Positions 1-8,348 of a stretch of 64,000 nt of DNA are shown here, piece by piece (the stretch's first letter is position 1; every line of letters begins with the position of its first letter). The translations under genes were made by a program, and so were the position numbers. Origin of the DNA: Chloroflexota bacterium (GTDB taxonomy: Bacteria > Chloroflexota > Dehalococcoidia > DSTF01 > RBG-16-68-14); assembly GCA_003228685.1 (NCBI GenBank), contig QIFC01000025.1:1-64000 (forward strand). Reading direction: 5' to 3'. The notes beneath the pieces are model-generated. The model was not told the origin of the DNA. It saw only the letters and a list, made by a program, of their open reading frames with translations, and ran no database searches.

Positions 1-527
1 GGGTCGGTGCGCACGCCCGTCCACATGTAGTCGGCAAAGTGCGCCGATGTGATGAAGCGCTTCTGGCCGTTGAGGACGTACTCGTCGCCGTCTAGCTCAG
101 CCCTCATCTGCATGTTCGCGAGGTCGGAGCCTGCTTCAGGCTCCGTGTATGCGAGCGCCCACTGAATTTCGTTCTTGAGGATGCGCGGGATGAACTCCTG
201 CTTCAGCTTCTCGCTGCCGTTGTGCAGCAGCGTGTTGACGACGACACCAAGGTTCTTGCCGACGATAGGCGCCTGCGCCTTATGCAGCTCGTCGTTGAGG
301 ATGTACTGTGCCAGCGGCATCGACTCGCCTGAGCCGCCGTACTCTTTGGGGAAGCCCATGGAGAGCCAGCCGCGTTTGGACATCTTTGTGACGAACTCCT
401 GCCGCTCCGGCGTATCGAGCAGCCCCCCGAGCCACTTCGAGCGGATCGTGTCCGTCATGTTGGCTTCGATAAACTCACGCACCTCTTCGCGGAAGGCATC
501 TTCCTCCTCGCTGAATCGAAAGTCCAT
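1..527 (-). CDS. Acyl-CoA dehydrogenase, N-terminal part (runs off window)
   Basis: The reading frame starts at an ATG at 527 (MDFRFSEEEDAFREEVREF) and stays open to the window edge, about 175 residues. It shows the acyl-CoA dehydrogenase N-terminal helical domain and the middle-domain signature around YTEPEAGSDLA, followed by DEYVLNGQKRFITSAHFADY. Such FAD enzymes introduce the alpha-beta double bond into acyl-CoA thioesters and pass electrons to ETF, which is encoded at 10.0-11.8 kb. It lies 61 bases downstream of a CoA-transferase gene on the same strand, so activation and dehydrogenation of one substrate are probably co-expressed. The C-terminal domain with the catalytic base is outside the window. 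The close resemblance to the protein starting at 26866 suggests they are paralogues. Confidence 0.9.
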   Translation of the reverse strand, partial: MDFRFSEEEDAFREEVREFIEANMTDTIRSKWLGGLLDTPERQEFVTKMSKRGWLSMGFPKEYGGSGESMPLAQYILNDELHKAQAPIVGKNLGVVVNTLLHNGSEKLKQEFIPRILKNEIQWALAYTEPEAGSDLANMQMRAELDGDEYVLNGQKRFITSAHFADYMWTGVRTD

Positions 528-588
528 GTGCTGTGGCGTTGGTGGTTCTGTTGTCAGACGGGGCTGCGGGAGAGCCTCGTCGCGTTGC

Positions 589-1758
589 TCAGACGATCGC
601 CTCACTGCGCCGGAGCGCTTCGATCGCCGGTCCATCATATCCAAGCTCGGTTAGGATGTCAGTCGTATCTTGGCCTACCTCTGGGCCAGGACTGCGTATC
701 GACCCAGGCGTCTCGGACAGCTTAGCCATCACGCCGACCTGTGTGCGTGTGCCGCCACCTTCCTCCTTGACGTCCACGATCATCTCGCGACGCCGCAGAT
801 GCGGGTCCTTCACTACCTCGTCGATGGCCAACACGGGCCCGACGCAGGTCTCGCCCGGCATCAGCAACTCTACCCACTCGTCGCGCGTCTTTGTGAGGAA
901 CGCCTCTCGAAACGCCGTGAAGACCTCTTGCTGCTGTTCGTCGTCGCCGTACTGGTGCGGGACCAGGTCCTCTCGCTCCAGCAGCCGGCAGAGGTTCTCG
1001 TAGAACCATGGTTCGATCGCGCCGACCGAGACGTACTTCCCGTCCTTCGTCTCGTAGATGCTGTACCAGGGGTAGAGCCCCGTTGTGATGGTCCCGCTGC
1101 GATGGGGCACCCTGCCGGTCGTCAGGTGCTCCTCGATAGGGAAGAACATCATCGTCACGAGCCCGTCTACCATCGCCATGTCGATGTACTGTCCCACGCC
1201 CGTCCGCTCTCGCGACAGCAGCGCGGCCAGGATGCTGATGGCCGCGTTCATACCGCCGCCGGCGTTGTCCGCGATGGTGTTACCGGGGATCATCGGCGGG
1301 CCATTGCGTTCGCCGGTCATGTCCAGCATGCCCGTGATGCCCTGGTAGTTGATGTCGTGCCCAACGAAGGAGCTGTACGGCCCTTCCTGTCCGTAGCCGG
1401 ACAGCGACGCGTAGACGATCTGCGGGCGGACCGCTTTCACCGCTTCGTAGTCCACGCCCAGGCGCGTCACGACGCCCGGCCGGAAGCCTTCCGTGATCAC
1501 GTCCGCTGTCGCGGCGAGTTTGAAAAAGACCTGCTTCCCCTCCTCAGATTTGAGATTGAGGCTGATGCTGCGGGAGTTGCGCCGGATGGCCGCGTCCCCC
1601 GGCAGCTTGATCATGCGGCCGGCCCTTGGCCCCTCTTTGGGTTCGGGCGCTTCCACGCGGATCACGTCCGCTCCCATATCCGCGAGGATCTGCGAGCAGT
1701 GCGGGCCGGGGCCCAATCGGGCCATATCGATGATTCTGGTGCCGTCTAGCGCCTGCAA
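589..1758 (-). CDS. CaiB/BaiF family CoA-transferase
   Basis: The 389-residue product has the usual length of a class III CoA-transferase or alpha-methylacyl-CoA racemase-like protein. The N-terminus (GTRIIDMARLGPGPHCSQI, then LADMGADVIRVE) is the CoA-binding start, and ADNAGGGMNAAISILAALLSR contains the Asp that forms the aspartyl-CoA intermediate in this family. The start is a TTG at 1758 preceded by AAGGAG eight bases upstream. Family members move CoA between organic acids, or racemise 2-methylacyl-CoA; the substrate cannot be read from sequence. It is followed by the partial acyl-CoA dehydrogenase, which fits a short operon for activating and then oxidising an acid. Confidence 0.88.
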   Translation of the reverse strand: MQALDGTRIIDMARLGPGPHCSQILADMGADVIRVEAPEPKEGPRAGRMIKLPGDAAIRRNSRSISLNLKSEEGKQVFFKLAATADVITEGFRPGVVTRLGVDYEAVKAVRPQIVYASLSGYGQEGPYSSFVGHDINYQGITGMLDMTGERNGPPMIPGNTIADNAGGGMNAAISILAALLSRERTGVGQYIDMAMVDGLVTMMFFPIEEHLTTGRVPHRSGTITTGLYPWYSIYETKDGKYVSVGAIEPWFYENLCRLLEREDLVPHQYGDDEQQQEVFTAFREAFLTKTRDEWVELLMPGETCVGPVLAIDEVVKDPHLRRREMIVDVKEEGGGTRTQVGVMAKLSETPGSIRSPGPEVGQDTTDILTELGYDGPAIEALRRSEAIV

Positions 1759-1876
1759 CGTTACGTCTCCTTCTGTTGCTCGACCGCTAGTTGTTGTAGC
1801 GTGTCCGTTGCGAGACCGTCAAGATTTTGTGAAAGAAAGGACAAGGAGCGTGGCAGGTTCGGGTGAGCAATGGGAT

Positions 1877-3484
1877 ATGGAAGCGGACGTAATCGTCGTC
1901 GGTTCTGGAGGTGCTGGACTGACAGCCGCCATCCTGGCGCACGATCACGGCGCCCGCGTTATCGTGGTGGAGCGCTCCGATAAGGTAGGCGGGACGACGG
2001 CCGTTTCCGGGGGTGGCCTCTGGATTCCCATGAACGATCATATGTCGGAGGTAGGCGCCAGCGACTCGCGAGAAGAGGCGCTTGTTTACTGCAAGGCGAT
2101 CACGGCCGGGCAGGCGCCGGATGACCTCGTCGAGACGTTCGTGGATACGGCCGCGGTGATGGTGCGCTATCTGGAAGAGCACACGCCGCTCCGGTTCAAG
2201 GCGACCGAGATGCCCGATTACCGCGCCGAGGAAGAGGGCGCCAAGCTGGGAGGCCGTACGCTCGGTCCCGAGATGCTCGTCAAGTCGGAGTTGGGCGAGT
2301 GGGGAGAGAAGCTGCGGCCGTCTCCGCTGATGTTCGTTCCGCTCACGATCGAGGAGGGGTTGAAGGGCATGGCCCAGCCCAAATCGATCCCAGTGGACGT
2401 CGTCGTCGACCGCATGAAGAAGGGCCTGGTTGCGTCCGGCAACGCCCTCGTTGGCAGGCTGCTGAAAGGCTGCCTGGACCGCGACATCACGATCTTGCTG
2501 GAGACGCGCGCACGGGAGCTCGTCGATGAAAGCGGGCGCGTCGTAGGGCTTCGTGCCGAACGCGAAGGCCGGCCGCTTACGATCGGCGCCAAGGGTGGCG
2601 TAGTCCTCGCCTGCGGTGGCTTCGAGTGGAACGATGAACTGCGAGATAAGCACCTGCTCGTGAGCGTGGCGGGCTTCTGCAGCCCTGCCCACAACGAAGG
2701 CGATGGCCTGGCGATGGCGCAGGCGATGGGCGCCGACGTGGACAACATGGCGGAGGCCTGGATCTATCCAGGCGGCGCTGTCCCAGGCGAGGAGCACGAG
2801 GGGAATCCCGTCAGCCGCTGGATCATGGCCGAACGAACGCTCCCGCACGTGATCCTCGTGAACAAGGCCGGCCAGCGCTTCGCGAACGAAGCCCAGAACT
2901 ATCACGACTTTGGTAAATCGTTTGAAGACCCGGCCAACCTGCCGTGCTGGGCGATCATGGACGGCCAATATCGGTCGAAGTATCCCGTGTTCACGATGCT
3001 ACCCGGTGACCCCGACCCGGACTGGCTCACGAAAGCCGACTCGCTCGCGGAGCTGGCCTCCGCGACGGGCATCGACGCCGCCGGACTAGATGCGACGGTC
3101 GCCCGCTGGAACGACATGGTTGCCCAGGGCAAGGACGCCGACTTCAGCCGCGGCGAAGGCGGCTACGAACGTTGGCTGGGCGACCCGAAGGCTGAGCATC
3201 CGAACCTGGGCACACTGAGCGAGCCGCCCTTCTACGCGCTGCCCGTCTACGCGCACTCGGCAGGCACCAAGGGCGGCCCGAAGACGAACACGAAAGGCGA
3301 GGTGCTGGGCGAGGGCGGGCAGCCGATTGCGGGCCTCTATGCGGCTGGCAACGTGATGGCAAACATCGCGGGACCCGGGTACTATGGCGGCGGTGGCACG
3401 ATTGGAACGGGAATGACGTGGGGCTACCTCTGCGGCAAGAATGCGGCTGGCGCGGCCAAGGCTGCTGCGGCAGCCAGCGCTTAG
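1877..3484 (+). CDS. FAD-dependent oxidoreductase, fumarate reductase/ketosteroid dehydrogenase type
   Basis: 535 residues from the ATG at 1877. The N-terminal VIVVGSGGAGLTAAILA and the Glu in RVIVVE form the dinucleotide-binding fold. The C-terminal YYGGGGTIGTGMTWGY is the second FAD contact typical of the FAD_binding_2 family (fumarate reductase flavoprotein, 3-ketosteroid 1-dehydrogenase, urocanate reductase). Tyr- and Gly-rich C-terminal residues favour the ketosteroid-dehydrogenase-like branch, but the substrate is not proven. The frame is open far upstream to 1493, over the 5' end of the divergent CoA-transferase; an in-frame GTG near 1828 is an alternative start. It is followed after 18 bases by an SRPBCC-luciferase-like fusion gene, so the two are probably co-transcribed. 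Confidence 0.85.
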   Translation: MEADVIVVGSGGAGLTAAILAHDHGARVIVVERSDKVGGTTAVSGGGLWIPMNDHMSEVGASDSREEALVYCKAITAGQAPDDLVETFVDTAAVMVRYLEEHTPLRFKATEMPDYRAEEEGAKLGGRTLGPEMLVKSELGEWGEKLRPSPLMFVPLTIEEGLKGMAQPKSIPVDVVVDRMKKGLVASGNALVGRLLKGCLDRDITILLETRARELVDESGRVVGLRAEREGRPLTIGAKGGVVLACGGFEWNDELRDKHLLVSVAGFCSPAHNEGDGLAMAQAMGADVDNMAEAWIYPGGAVPGEEHEGNPVSRWIMAERTLPHVILVNKAGQRFANEAQNYHDFGKSFEDPANLPCWAIMDGQYRSKYPVFTMLPGDPDPDWLTKADSLAELASATGIDAAGLDATVARWNDMVAQGKDADFSRGEGGYERWLGDPKAEHPNLGTLSEPPFYALPVYAHSAGTKGGPKTNTKGEVLGEGGQPIAGLYAAGNVMANIAGPGYYGGGGTIGTGMTWGYLCGKNAAGAAKAAAAASA

Positions 3485-3502
3485 GAATGAACGGAGACGA
3501 GG

Positions 3503-5209
3503 ATGCCAGAAGTAGACTATACGGCCAATATTGAAGTTCCGCGTCCGACAGTTTGGGAATTCGTCCGCGACATGAACAACTGGGCCCCATTCGCGACCGG
3601 ATACCAGAGCCACGAAGTGATCAGCGACCGCGAGTCGGTCTGGACGGTGAAGGGAGATGTCGGCCCGATCTCGCGCGTGACGAAGTTTCGCGTGATCATC
3701 ACGGAGTGGGTCGAGCAGGAGCGCGTGGCGTTCACGGTGGAGGGCCTGAACGAACCGATCACGGGCGAAGGCGCTATCCAGCTAGCCGACAGCGAACCCG
3801 ACGGAACCAAAATTCACGCCGACGCAGGTATCAACTTCGGCGGTAGCCTCGGCCCGATTATCAGTCCCTTCATCGGCCCGTGGATCAAGTCCGGCGCGGA
3901 CGACCTCGTCACCCAGATCGCGGTTGCGCTCCAGCCGGACTATGAGAAGCCAGAGAAGCCGTTCTTCCTCGTCGCCTGGTTCCAGGCCCTCATGCGCCTC
4001 CTTGGCGGCGGTTCGGCCGCCGGGTCGACCGCCGAATCGGGCACGGCAGTCGCGGAGCCGCCGTCAGTCGCCGCGCCAGCTGCGCCGGTGGCCCGGCCGA
4101 CGACGATCACCGCTCCGGAGCCCGCGCCTGAAGGGACGCGGCCGGGCCTGCGCGTCGAAACGCTGCTGCTCGGCCCCAGTCTGGAGCAGTACAGCGGCTC
4201 CAGCGTGGGCATCGCCGAGATCGGACCGATCGCGGACGCGGCGCGCCTGATCGAGGAGTTGGGCTTCGATGGCGTCACCACGCCGGAGGCCGGCCACGAC
4301 CCGTTCCTGCCGCTGATGATCGCCGCCGAGCACACGAGCCAGATCGCGCTCGGCACGAACGTCGCGATCGTGTTCCCACGCAGCCCGATGATCACGGCAC
4401 AGATCGCCTGGGACCTCCAGCGCTTCTCGGGCGGGCGCTTCCGCATCGGCCTCGGCACGCAGGTGAAGGGGCACAACGAGCGGCGCTATGCCGCGCCGTG
4501 GTTGGGGCCGCCCGGGCCGCGCCTGCGCGATTACTTGCTCTGCATGAAGGCGATGTTCCACACGTTCCAGACCGGCGAACCGCCCAGCTACGAAGGCGAG
4601 TACTATCGCTTCACGCTCATGTCGCCGTTCTTCAGCCCCGGCCAGATCGACCAGCCGGACATCCCGATCTATATCGCGGCGCTCAACCCGTACATGGCGC
4701 GCCTGTCCGGCGAGCTGTGCGACGGCGTGCGCCTCCACCCGCTCTCCACGTACGAGTACACCCGCGACGTCGTGCTTCCCGCGATCGAGAAGGGCGCGAA
4801 GAAGGGCGGGCGTCAGCGGTCCGACGTCGATCTCGTTGGTTCGCCGTTCCTGGTGTCAGGCAAGGACAAGGCCGAGGTCGAAGCGGCGAAGGCCGGCGTG
4901 AAGACCCAGCTCGCGTTCTACTCGTCGACTCGCACGTACCACGCCGTGCTGGAGCACCACGGTTGGGGCGAAGTGGGCCGCACGCTTCACCAGTTATCGC
5001 TGGAGGGCAAGTGGCAGGAGATGCAGAACGAGATCACAGATGAGATGCTCGAGACTTTCGCCACGGTCGCGACCTATGACGAACTCGTGCCGAAAATCAA
5101 GGAGCGCTGGGGCCAGTTCTGCGACACGATCTTCTTAGGCTTTCCGCCTGAGCTGCTGGCGGAGAAGACGCTCGTCCGCGACATCGTCGACGAGATGCAC
5201 CGGCCCTAG
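3503..5209 (+). CDS. SRPBCC-domain / luciferase-like flavin oxidoreductase fusion
   Basis: 568 residues in two parts. Residues 1-160 (MPEVDYTANIEVPRPTVWEF onward) look like an SRPBCC/CoxG-type lipid-binding fold. Residues 165-210 are an Ala/Pro-rich linker. Residues 212-568 are a luciferase-like monooxygenase TIM barrel (RLIEELGFDGVTTPEAGHDP; ALGTNVAIVFPRSP; GGRFRIGLGTQVKGHNERRY). LLM proteins use F420 or FMN. A hydrophobic-ligand domain joined to one suggests a carrier that delivers a bulky apolar substrate. The ATG has GGAGACGAGG upstream. The gene overlaps the 3' end of the convergent SDR gene by four bases. The barrel is recognised with good confidence; the N-terminal assignment rests on pattern and size. 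Confidence 0.85.
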   Translation: MPEVDYTANIEVPRPTVWEFVRDMNNWAPFATGYQSHEVISDRESVWTVKGDVGPISRVTKFRVIITEWVEQERVAFTVEGLNEPITGEGAIQLADSEPDGTKIHADAGINFGGSLGPIISPFIGPWIKSGADDLVTQIAVALQPDYEKPEKPFFLVAWFQALMRLLGGGSAAGSTAESGTAVAEPPSVAAPAAPVARPTTITAPEPAPEGTRPGLRVETLLLGPSLEQYSGSSVGIAEIGPIADAARLIEELGFDGVTTPEAGHDPFLPLMIAAEHTSQIALGTNVAIVFPRSPMITAQIAWDLQRFSGGRFRIGLGTQVKGHNERRYAAPWLGPPGPRLRDYLLCMKAMFHTFQTGEPPSYEGEYYRFTLMSPFFSPGQIDQPDIPIYIAALNPYMARLSGELCDGVRLHPLSTYEYTRDVVLPAIEKGAKKGGRQRSDVDLVGSPFLVSGKDKAEVEAAKAGVKTQLAFYSSTRTYHAVLEHHGWGEVGRTLHQLSLEGKWQEMQNEITDEMLETFATVATYDELVPKIKERWGQFCDTIFLGFPPELLAEKTLVRDIVDEMHRP

Positions 5210-5973
5210 GGACGAGCTTTGCGAGCCTCCGCCTCGCGAGCCTCTGCCATCGTCACGACGTGACCGGTGTAGGAGGTGTCTTGCGCAGCCAGCCAGCGAA
5301 CGGCGTCCGCGGCCGTCTCCGGCTGCTCCCAGCCAGAATCGACACCTGGGTCGGCGAGTTCAGCGCCTTCAGTCGCGATGGCGCTCTCGATCCGCAGGCA
5401 GTTGACTGAGATTCCGCGAGGCTGCAGCTCCGCCGCGAGCGCGGTCGTCAGCGCCTCCACGGCCGCCTTCGAGACCGCATAAGGAATGATGCCCAGCTGC
5501 GCGGCCAGCTCAGGGTCCGTCACGGCGCCGGACGAGACGTTGATGATACGGCCCGAACCCTGCTCAAGCATGATGGGCAGCACGGCTCGCGTGCAGAGCA
5601 CGGTCCCACCCAAGTTCACGTCCAGCATCAGGTCCCAGCGCTTCGAGGTGATCTCCGAGAACGGCGCCGGCACGACCACGGCCGCGTTGTTCACCAGCAC
5701 GTCGATCTGGCCTAGCTCCTCTGTGGTACGGCTCACCATCTCGGCGACCTGGTCCTCCTGCCTGATGTCGCAAGGCACGGCGCGGGCACGTTGTCCTAGC
5801 GCCTCGACCTCGCTCGCCGTCTCCTCTATTGTCCCGGACAGCTTGGATGGCGCGTCCCGCGTGGAGCGGGCGGCGCAGACGACGTCCATGCCGTCTCTTG
5901 CGAGCGCGAGCGCGATGTGACGCCCAATGCCACGCGAGGCGCCGATGACGATCGCTACGGTCGTTTCGGGCAA
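5206..5973 (-). CDS. Short-chain dehydrogenase/reductase
   Basis: About 255 residues of a classical SDR: cofactor loop GASRGIGRHIALALA, the NNAAVV motif, Ser in NVSSGAVTDPE and the YAVSK catalytic Tyr/Lys. Such enzymes reduce or oxidise alcohols and ketones with NAD(P)H. I place the start at a TTG (5973) because GAGAGG lies at the right distance; an in-frame TTG at 5994 would add seven residues. The C-terminus (ARKARP) ends in a four-base convergent overlap with the preceding plus-strand gene. It is divergent from the crotonase at 6075, with a perfect 17-base palindrome between them. Confidence 0.88.
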   Translation of the reverse strand: MPETTVAIVIGASRGIGRHIALALARDGMDVVCAARSTRDAPSKLSGTIEETASEVEALGQRARAVPCDIRQEDQVAEMVSRTTEELGQIDVLVNNAAVVVPAPFSEITSKRWDLMLDVNLGGTVLCTRAVLPIMLEQGSGRIINVSSGAVTDPELAAQLGIIPYAVSKAAVEALTTALAAELQPRGISVNCLRIESAIATEGAELADPGVDSGWEQPETAADAVRWLAAQDTSYTGHVVTMAEAREAEARKARP

Positions 5974-6013
5974 GGCGTTCCTCTCTGGTTTCAACGTGTG
6001 CTATACCCTATCG

Positions 6014-6030
6014 TGCGCTACGGTAGCGCA
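6014..6030. promoter_or_regulatory. 17-bp palindrome between divergent genes (operator candidate)
   Basis: TGCGCTAC-G-GTAGCGCA is a perfect inverted repeat with one central base. It sits in the short intergenic space between the SDR gene (minus) and the crotonase gene (plus). Size and position fit a binding site for a dimeric repressor controlling both genes; no regulator gene is adjacent. Confidence 0.5.
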
Positions 6031-6074
6031 TCGAACCAACCCGTAACCAAGACTTGAATCGAAAGGTGACAGAC

Positions 6075-6899
6075 ATGTCTGAAGAAGAGCACGTGCTATT
6101 CGAGATCGATGAGGGCGTGGGCGTCGTCACGCTCAATCGCCCGGACAGGATGAACGCCGTCCACTGGGACATGGCCCAACAGCTCGTCGACCTGTTTGGC
6201 GACATGCGCCAGAACGATGACGTGCGCACGATAGTGCTCACCGGCACCGGAGGCCGCGCGTTCTGCGCCGGTGGCGACGTCACCTGGCTGAGCGGCGGCA
6301 CCGAACGGCCCATCCCAGGGCTCTCCGACCTGCCGGTCCCGCGCTACCAGCGCAAGACGCCCGGAGGCCCCTTCTCCCAGTTCACGAAGGCAATTGTGGA
6401 TGTCGAGAAGCCGGTCATCGCGGCGATCTCCGGCGTAGCCGTTGGCGCGGGCCTCGCCTACGCGACCGCCTGCGACCGCCGCTTCGCCGACAAGAAGTCG
6501 CGCTTCGCCGCGATCTTCGTCAAGCGAGGCCTGGGACCGGACTGCGGCATCTCCTACTTCCTGCCACGCATCGTCGGGCTGCCCACGGCCCTGATGATGA
6601 TCGAGACGGCGAAGATGCTGAGCGCGGACGAGGCGTACAAGATCGGCTTGGTCGACGAGCTGGTTGAGGAAGGTGAGGCATTGCCTGCCGCGATGGCCTA
6701 TGCCAAAGAGCTCGCGAAAGGGGCGAGCGTTGCGGTTGACCTGGGCCGTCGCTACGTGCATAAGGCGCTCACGTCAACGCTGGACGAGATGCTCGACTAC
6801 GAAGCGGTCGCGTCCGTGATGACGGCATTGACGCTCGACGCCAAAGAAGGCACAACGTCCTTCATCGAGAAGCGCGACGCGAAGTTTGTGGGGCAGTAA
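6075..6899 (+). CDS. Enoyl-CoA hydratase/isomerase-family protein lacking both hydratase glutamates
   Basis: 274 residues from the ATG at 6075, which has GAAAGGTGA six bases upstream; an upstream in-frame ATG at 6054 lacks a ribosome site. The crotonase fold is clear: GVVTLNRPDRMNAVHW, the oxyanion-hole segment AFCAGGDVTWL, and ISGVAVGAGLAYATACD. Aligned by eye to rat mitochondrial hydratase, the positions of catalytic Glu144 and Glu164 hold Ala and Phe. It is therefore unlikely to be a standard enoyl-CoA hydratase; an isomerase, C-C hydrolase or other crotonase activity is more plausible. It is a single gene divergent from the SDR gene. Confidence 0.85.
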   Translation: MSEEEHVLFEIDEGVGVVTLNRPDRMNAVHWDMAQQLVDLFGDMRQNDDVRTIVLTGTGGRAFCAGGDVTWLSGGTERPIPGLSDLPVPRYQRKTPGGPFSQFTKAIVDVEKPVIAAISGVAVGAGLAYATACDRRFADKKSRFAAIFVKRGLGPDCGISYFLPRIVGLPTALMMIETAKMLSADEAYKIGLVDELVEEGEALPAAMAYAKELAKGASVAVDLGRRYVHKALTSTLDEMLDYEAVASVMTALTLDAKEGTTSFIEKRDAKFVGQ

Positions 6900-6920
6900 G
6901 CGCTACCGCGATAGCTTGGC

Positions 6921-8309
6921 CTAGCCGTCTACTTCGGCCAGCAGCTTCTCTAGGTTTCTGATCGCGCCGCCGGTGTGTTCGCCGATCTTGGCGAATACTT
7001 TGAGCTGTTCCTCGTCGGGCGGGCCCTCGAGGCTGCCCGCCGCGCTGTACGCGTCCAGGCGTGAGCCGCGCAGCCAGACGCCAAGCTCGGAGTCGCTATT
7101 CCGGCGGGCGGTGTTGATGGCGTCCGTTCGTGTGATGCGCAGCCAGTCGATGTCCGAGTTCGGGTAGGGGATCGGCGCACAGAGTTCGTTCTTCTCCTTT
7201 TCGTCCGTGTAGCTGGCCTCGACGTGGCCAATGACCGCGGCGCTGAACGTGGGCTGGCAGGTGCGGATCGGCTGGAGGGTGATGTGTTCTCCGTGAAACA
7301 CGTCGACGGGCGGCCGCCGCTCGAGCCCATCGGCAGTGCAGTCGATGTGAAGCGTCTCTGGCGTCGTCGAGATCGAGCCGCTGTTTAGCAAGACTTCGTT
7401 TTCGCCAATCGAGCGTACGTGTCCCATCCGGACAACGTTCTGGATCTTGCGCAGTTCGTCGAGTTCGGCCCGCGAAACTGTTGCGCAGCGGTACATAGTG
7501 GGCTTCACATTCTTGTCCAGCCGGAGGAGCTGTCCGGTAGACTCCAGCCGCTCAAACAGGTCCTCGATCGACTCGGCAAGAGCGGCGCACTCAATCTGCG
7601 TGGCGAAGCCGCCGACCGTGCTGTAGAAGAAGTCGGGACCTGGCTGGATGTTGGCGCGGTCCAGGAGCCACGAGTCGCGCGGCATGATCCAGGTGATGTC
7701 GTCTGGATCAACGCCCGTCGCGATGAGCCAGAGGCACACGTCCATCGCGGTCTTGCCCGCACCCACCACGACGTAGCCCGCGGGAGAGCCGTCGAGTGCC
7801 GCGAGCGCGTTCGGCGGCACGCACCGCACGCCGTCAGCCAGGTCGTACGCGGGTGGCCGCATGGAGGGGACCGACGTTTGCGAGTAGGTCGCATCGACAA
7901 CCTTCTTCGCGGCGACCTGATGCGTTTCTTTCGACACGAGTGAGACGATGCTTCCGCCTTCCGCGTACTCACACATCGGAAAGTACTGGACGCGTCCGGA
8001 CGGGAGGAACTGCTGGTTCATCACTTGGTCGAAGTAAGCGACGACTTCAGCGCCAGAAGCCAGCTCGTAGAGCCCCGCGTTACCGCCGGCCGCATCCTTG
8101 ACGTCGCTTCCCAGTGGCCGTGAATTCACGCCGTAGAACGCCGATGGCTGGTGCAGGCGAACGAACGGATACGCTCGTGTCCAGTGCCCGCCGGGGCTGC
8201 CATAGCGATCGACAATTGCGATGTTGGCGTCCGTGTCGGTCACCAGCACGTCGGCAAACGCCATGCCCATCGCGCCCGCTCCGACGACTAGATAGTCTGC
8301 CTCGATCAT
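6921..8309 (-). CDS. FAD/NAD(P)-dependent monooxygenase-like flavoprotein
   Basis: 462 residues. The N-terminus YLVVGAGAMGMAFADVL binds FAD. GGHWTRAYPFVRLHQPS resembles the conserved segment of flavin-containing monooxygenases, and a second Gly-rich loop, GYVVVGAGKTAMDVCLW (around residue 175), is the NADPH site. Members hydroxylate heteroatoms or carry out Baeyer-Villiger oxidations, but this subgroup is uncharacterised. It is the last gene of a minus-strand run that starts with nitronate monooxygenase at 13167 and includes ETF, DUF35 and thiolase; the gap to the thiolase stop is 39 bases. Confidence is good for the fold and low for the reaction. Confidence 0.8.
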   Translation of the reverse strand: MIEADYLVVGAGAMGMAFADVLVTDTDANIAIVDRYGSPGGHWTRAYPFVRLHQPSAFYGVNSRPLGSDVKDAAGGNAGLYELASGAEVVAYFDQVMNQQFLPSGRVQYFPMCEYAEGGSIVSLVSKETHQVAAKKVVDATYSQTSVPSMRPPAYDLADGVRCVPPNALAALDGSPAGYVVVGAGKTAMDVCLWLIATGVDPDDITWIMPRDSWLLDRANIQPGPDFFYSTVGGFATQIECAALAESIEDLFERLESTGQLLRLDKNVKPTMYRCATVSRAELDELRKIQNVVRMGHVRSIGENEVLLNSGSISTTPETLHIDCTADGLERRPPVDVFHGEHITLQPIRTCQPTFSAAVIGHVEASYTDEKEKNELCAPIPYPNSDIDWLRITRTDAINTARRNSDSELGVWLRGSRLDAYSAAGSLEGPPDEEQLKVFAKIGEHTGGAIRNLEKLLAEVDG

Positions 8310-8348
8310 GTTGGGTCTCTCCTGCTAACGGCCCTAGGGGCTCGCGAT

